The notes beneath the pieces were generated by a model. It was not told the DNA's origin. It made no database searches and saw nothing but the letters and a program-made list of their open reading frames with translations. Source: Shewanella schlegeliana (GTDB lineage Bacteria > Pseudomonadota > Gammaproteobacteria > Enterobacterales > Shewanellaceae). From it: 64,000 nucleotides of DNA. Shown piece after piece: positions 61,680 to 64,000 of the stretch. Made by a program: the position numbers and the translations under genes. How positions within the stretch are numbered: the stretch's first letter is position 1; each line of letters starts with the position of its first letter. The stretch covers positions 248,001-312,000 of the forward strand of contig NZ_JAESVD010000003.1 in the NCBI RefSeq assembly GCF_016765635.1, in the 5' to 3' direction.

Positions 61680-62093
61680 TTACTCAGCAGTGTTTTCAGC
61701 GCTTTCTTCAACTTCTTCAGCAGCTTCTGCACGAGGTGCACGCTCTTCAGATGAACGACGTGTGTCGCGCTCGTCTTTAGCTTTAGCCATTGGAGATGCT
61801 TCAGTGATGGCAGCTTTAGTACGCATAACCATGCTACGCAAAACAGCGTCGTTGAAACGGAAAGCTGTTTCAAGTTCTTCAACCGCTTCTGCAGTAGTCT
61901 CTACGTTCATAAGAACATAGTGAGCTTTATGCAATTCGATGATTGGGTAAGCCAGTTGACGACGGCCCCAGTCTTCTAAACGGTGGATTTGACCGCCAGC
62001 TTGGGTAAGAATACCCGTGTAACGTTCGATCATACCTGGCACTTGTTCACTCTGATCAGGGTGAACTAAAAATACGATTTCATAATGACGCAT
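61680..62093 (-). CDS. rpsF: 30S ribosomal protein S6
   Basis: This 137-residue protein starts [20 protein letters not shown] at 62093, with AAGGAG upstream; the longer frame to 62216 adds 41 unsupported residues. The C-terminal tail is acidic and Glu-rich ([15 protein letters not shown]), as in species that glutamylate S6 with RimK. It leads the operon. Confidence 0.97.
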   Translation of the reverse strand: MRHYEIVFLVHPDQSEQVPGMIERYTGILTQAGGQIHRLEDWGRRQLAYPIIELHKAHYVLMNVETTAEAVEELETAFRFNDAVLRSMVMRTKAAITEASPMAKAKDERDTRRSSEERAPRAEAAEEVEESAENTAE

Positions 62094-62429
62094 TTTTTGC
62101 TCCTTACGGTTATCTAGCCTCGTTGTTGGCTCAGTCAAACCTAATAGAGGCAAGGAACTAATTAAAGTGACTGAATTAAGCCGCGGAATATTACATAAAC
62201 TCAAGCTAGAATTCAAGCAATTATTAATCAGTCTAGTAATGACGCTCCATGATGCAAAAATTTCGCGTGAAGCAGCATGCCAGCCTCACATATGGGCGTG
62301 GATCCCAATAAGGTCTATATAAGCTGTAAAGCTAATACAATCTAGTTTGCGCATAAGCTGATTCTAGGTATGATGTCGCTACGACAAAAATGTTGCTTCT
62401 CACTCCAAACAACATCAAGAATAAGAAGA
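62094..62429. promoter_or_regulatory. Divergent promoter region of rpsF and DUF481 gene
   Basis: These 336 bases contain the promoters of the ribosomal operon and of the outer-membrane gene; no gene or distinct element was seen. Confidence 0.4.
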
Positions 62430-63173
62430 ATGCTAAAAACTCTCATTATTGTATTTGGTCTTTTGTGCTCGCAGTCCGCCTTTGCCTTAGTTCCCCCCGA
62501 TTACCAAGAGCCACCTAGCGACATCACAGCCGAAATTGAGGCGGGTTTTCAGCTCAACACGGGTAATACCGAGTCGAGTAGTTTTAACGGCAGAACCAAA
62601 CTAGTTTACGATACGAATCAGACCCGACAAGAGGGAACGGTTAAAGCTTACTTTGCTGCAGACAACGAAAAAACAACGGCAGAGAAGTATGACCTTCAGC
62701 TACAGTCGAACTATAAAGTTAATGGCGGTTACTTTTTTGGTCGTGGAGATTTTACCTGGGATCAATTTGGTAGTTATACCCGCATTGCAACCGTTTCTGG
62801 TGGTTACGGTTTCGATGCCGTTAGCACCTCTAAAACCAAACTCAGTTTAGAAGTCGGTCCCGGTTATCGTTATAACTTGCCGATTGCCACAACCGATGCC
62901 CCAATCCCCAAGTCCAGCAAAGATGTTATCTTACGTACTGCAGCAAAGTTTGAGATGAAGCTGCAAGAGTATACAAGTCTGAATGCAGATCTTACAGCCG
63001 AAACGGGTGAAGACAACAACACGCTAACGCTAGATATGAGTTACAAAAATACTCTCTTCCAAGACTGGGCATTTAAAATCGGCATGAACGTGAAATACAC
63101 CGAAGTGGTACCAGAAGGTTCAAAGCAAACCGACACTATCACCACCTTTAACCTTCTTTATACCTTCCAATAG
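62430..63173 (+). CDS. DUF481 (YdiY-like) outer-membrane protein
   Basis: This 247-residue protein has a signal peptide (MLKTLIIVFGLLCSQSAFA) and a beta-strand pattern throughout, ending in Phe-Gln. Strands such as EIEAGFQLNTGNTESSSFNG fit DUF481, salt-responsive outer-membrane proteins of unknown function. I place the start at 62430, directly before the hydrophobic signal; the longer frame to 62370 adds a poor N-terminus. It has its own terminator. Confidence 0.85.
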   Translation: MLKTLIIVFGLLCSQSAFALVPPDYQEPPSDITAEIEAGFQLNTGNTESSSFNGRTKLVYDTNQTRQEGTVKAYFAADNEKTTAEKYDLQLQSNYKVNGGYFFGRGDFTWDQFGSYTRIATVSGGYGFDAVSTSKTKLSLEVGPGYRYNLPIATTDAPIPKSSKDVILRTAAKFEMKLQEYTSLNADLTAETGEDNNTLTLDMSYKNTLFQDWAFKIGMNVKYTEVVPEGSKQTDTITTFNLLYTFQ

Positions 63174-63327
63174 AAGGTTTAAGTTGCAAGGGCGTTCACA
63201 AGTTTATGGCTAGAAACAGAGCAAGCAACCGCTAAATTCTATGGCAAGTACGCTTGCTAAGAAATATCACAAAACGATTGATATAGAGCTATTGATACAG
63301 AGCTATTAATACCAAGCTATAAATACA

Positions 63328-63363
63328 AAAATGCCGATAAGACGTTAACCTTATCGGCATTTT
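63328..63363. terminator. Terminator between DUF481 gene and rlmB
   Basis: AAAATGCCGATAAG and CTTATCGGCATTTT form a perfect 14-bp stem with an 8-base loop, T/A flanks both ways, between convergent genes. Confidence 0.9.
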
Positions 63364-63427
63364 TAAAGTTAATGCTAACCAGAAATCAAGCGCAAGACTC
63401 AAGTCCGAGGCGCATCCCCCTCATTCA

Positions 63428-64000
63428 TTACGCTAGGCGCTGACGAACCGCTTCAAACAGACAAACGCCAGTAGCAACAGAAACGTTTAAGCTCGATACA
63501 CTACCAGCCATCGGAATTGATACTAAGGTATCACAGCTTTCACGTGTTAAACGGCGAAGACCTTTGCCTTCTGCGCCCATGGCAATCGCCAAAGGACCCG
63601 TTAGGCTCGCTTGATAAAGCTCACAATCGGCTTCACCAGCAGCACCAATAATCCATACGCCTTTCTCTTGCAGACTACGCATGGTGCGCGCAAGGTTAGT
63701 CACCTGATATAACGGCACCATTTCTGCGGCACCACAGGCAACTTTACTCACAATAGGAGTTAAACCCACAGAATTATCTTTTGGTACGATAACGCCATGA
63801 ACGCCAGCGGCATCGGCATTACGCAAACATGCACCCAAGTTATGTGGATCGGTCACACCATCTAAAATCAACAAGAAAGGCACTTCAGTCTTTTCAAGTA
63901 GCGCAGCTAAATCGTTATCGCTAAGAATTTTTGCAGGCTTAACTTTAGCAACAACACCTTGGTGCTGGCCGCCGTCTGACTTTTCATCCAACGCCTTACG
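63428..64000 (-). CDS. rlmB: 23S rRNA (Gm2251) methyltransferase, 5' end outside window
   Basis: At least 190 residues are seen and the frame is open to the window end; the TTG at 63991 is internal. The SPOUT motifs are clear: [34 protein letters not shown] and [18 protein letters not shown], with [13 protein letters not shown]. RlmB methylates G2251 in the peptidyl-transferase centre. The first substrate-binding domain is missing from the window. Confidence 0.95.
   Translation of the reverse strand, partial: RKALDEKSDGGQHQGVVAKVKPAKILSDNDLAALLEKTEVPFLLILDGVTDPHNLGACLRNADAAGVHGVIVPKDNSVGLTPIVSKVACGAAEMVPLYQVTNLARTMRSLQEKGVWIIGAAGEADCELYQASLTGPLAIAMGAEGKGLRRLTRESCDTLVSIPMAGSVSSLNVSVATGVCLFEAVRQRLA

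Overview
The window looks like chromosomal DNA of a marine gammaproteobacterium of the Shewanella type. The evidence is the nudF-yqiB-cpdA-yqiA-parE-parC block beside tolC, the rpsF-priB-rpsR-rplI block, an OmcA/MtrC-type decaheme lipoprotein, a urocanate-reductase-like flavoprotein, a TIGR04219-type outer-membrane protein and DUF3392/DUF2333 proteins. No rRNA, tRNA or CRISPR array was recognised.

Layout. 1-5.6 kb: a large MscS-superfamily channel (5' end outside the window), a glycerophosphodiesterase, a DUF3392 protein, a hydroxyacid dehydrogenase and a Fur-boxed bfd gene. 5.6-13.6 kb (minus strand): nudF-yqiB-cpdA-yqiA-parE-[sorbosone/glucose-dehydrogenase-like secreted protein]-parC, with tolC divergent. 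15.3-19.1 kb: an envelope operon (PCuAC copper chaperone, DUF2333, TIGR04219 barrel), an enoyl-CoA hydratase, and a small operon of a secreted protein, a 35-residue membrane protein and PspC. 19.3-20.3 kb: dusA.

20.3-38.6 kb is an integrated genomic island of about 18.3 kb, inserted in the 5' end of dusA. Both junctions are visible as a 39-bp imperfect direct repeat with a 14-bp identical core. The original first codons of dusA, with their own ATG, survive as a fragment at the far end. The island carries two tandem tyrosine recombinases, a RepA-like ATPase, an HUH-like replication/mobilisation protein and a PrtN-like regulator. Its cargo is one tightly overlapping minus-strand operon: an HsdM paralogue fused to a half-specificity region and a HEPN RNase-like domain, then canonical hsdM, hsdS and hsdR, then a RES-type (NAD+-attacking toxin family) gene that looks split by a frameshift. 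The HsdM-TRD-HEPN fusion embedded in a type I restriction operon is my best candidate for an undescribed defence arrangement.

38.9-53.4 kb appears to be an inducible periplasmic anaerobic-respiration locus. It holds two overlapping LysR regulators, a decaheme c-type cytochrome lipoprotein, a LuxR-type regulator, a tetraheme lipoprotein, a UrdA-like flavin reductase, an exported HAL/PAL-family lyase-like protein whose MIO-forming Ala-Ser-Gly is not conserved, a two-component system and a second LuxR-type regulator. The simplest model is periplasmic deamination of an amino acid (histidine to urocanate is the obvious candidate) followed by reduction of the unsaturated product as electron acceptor. 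The altered lyase motif leaves the first step open.

54-64 kb returns to core genes: an Omp85-type barrel, alr, dnaB, an S46 peptidase, rplI-rpsR-priB-rpsF, a DUF481 outer-membrane protein and rlmB (cut by the window end).
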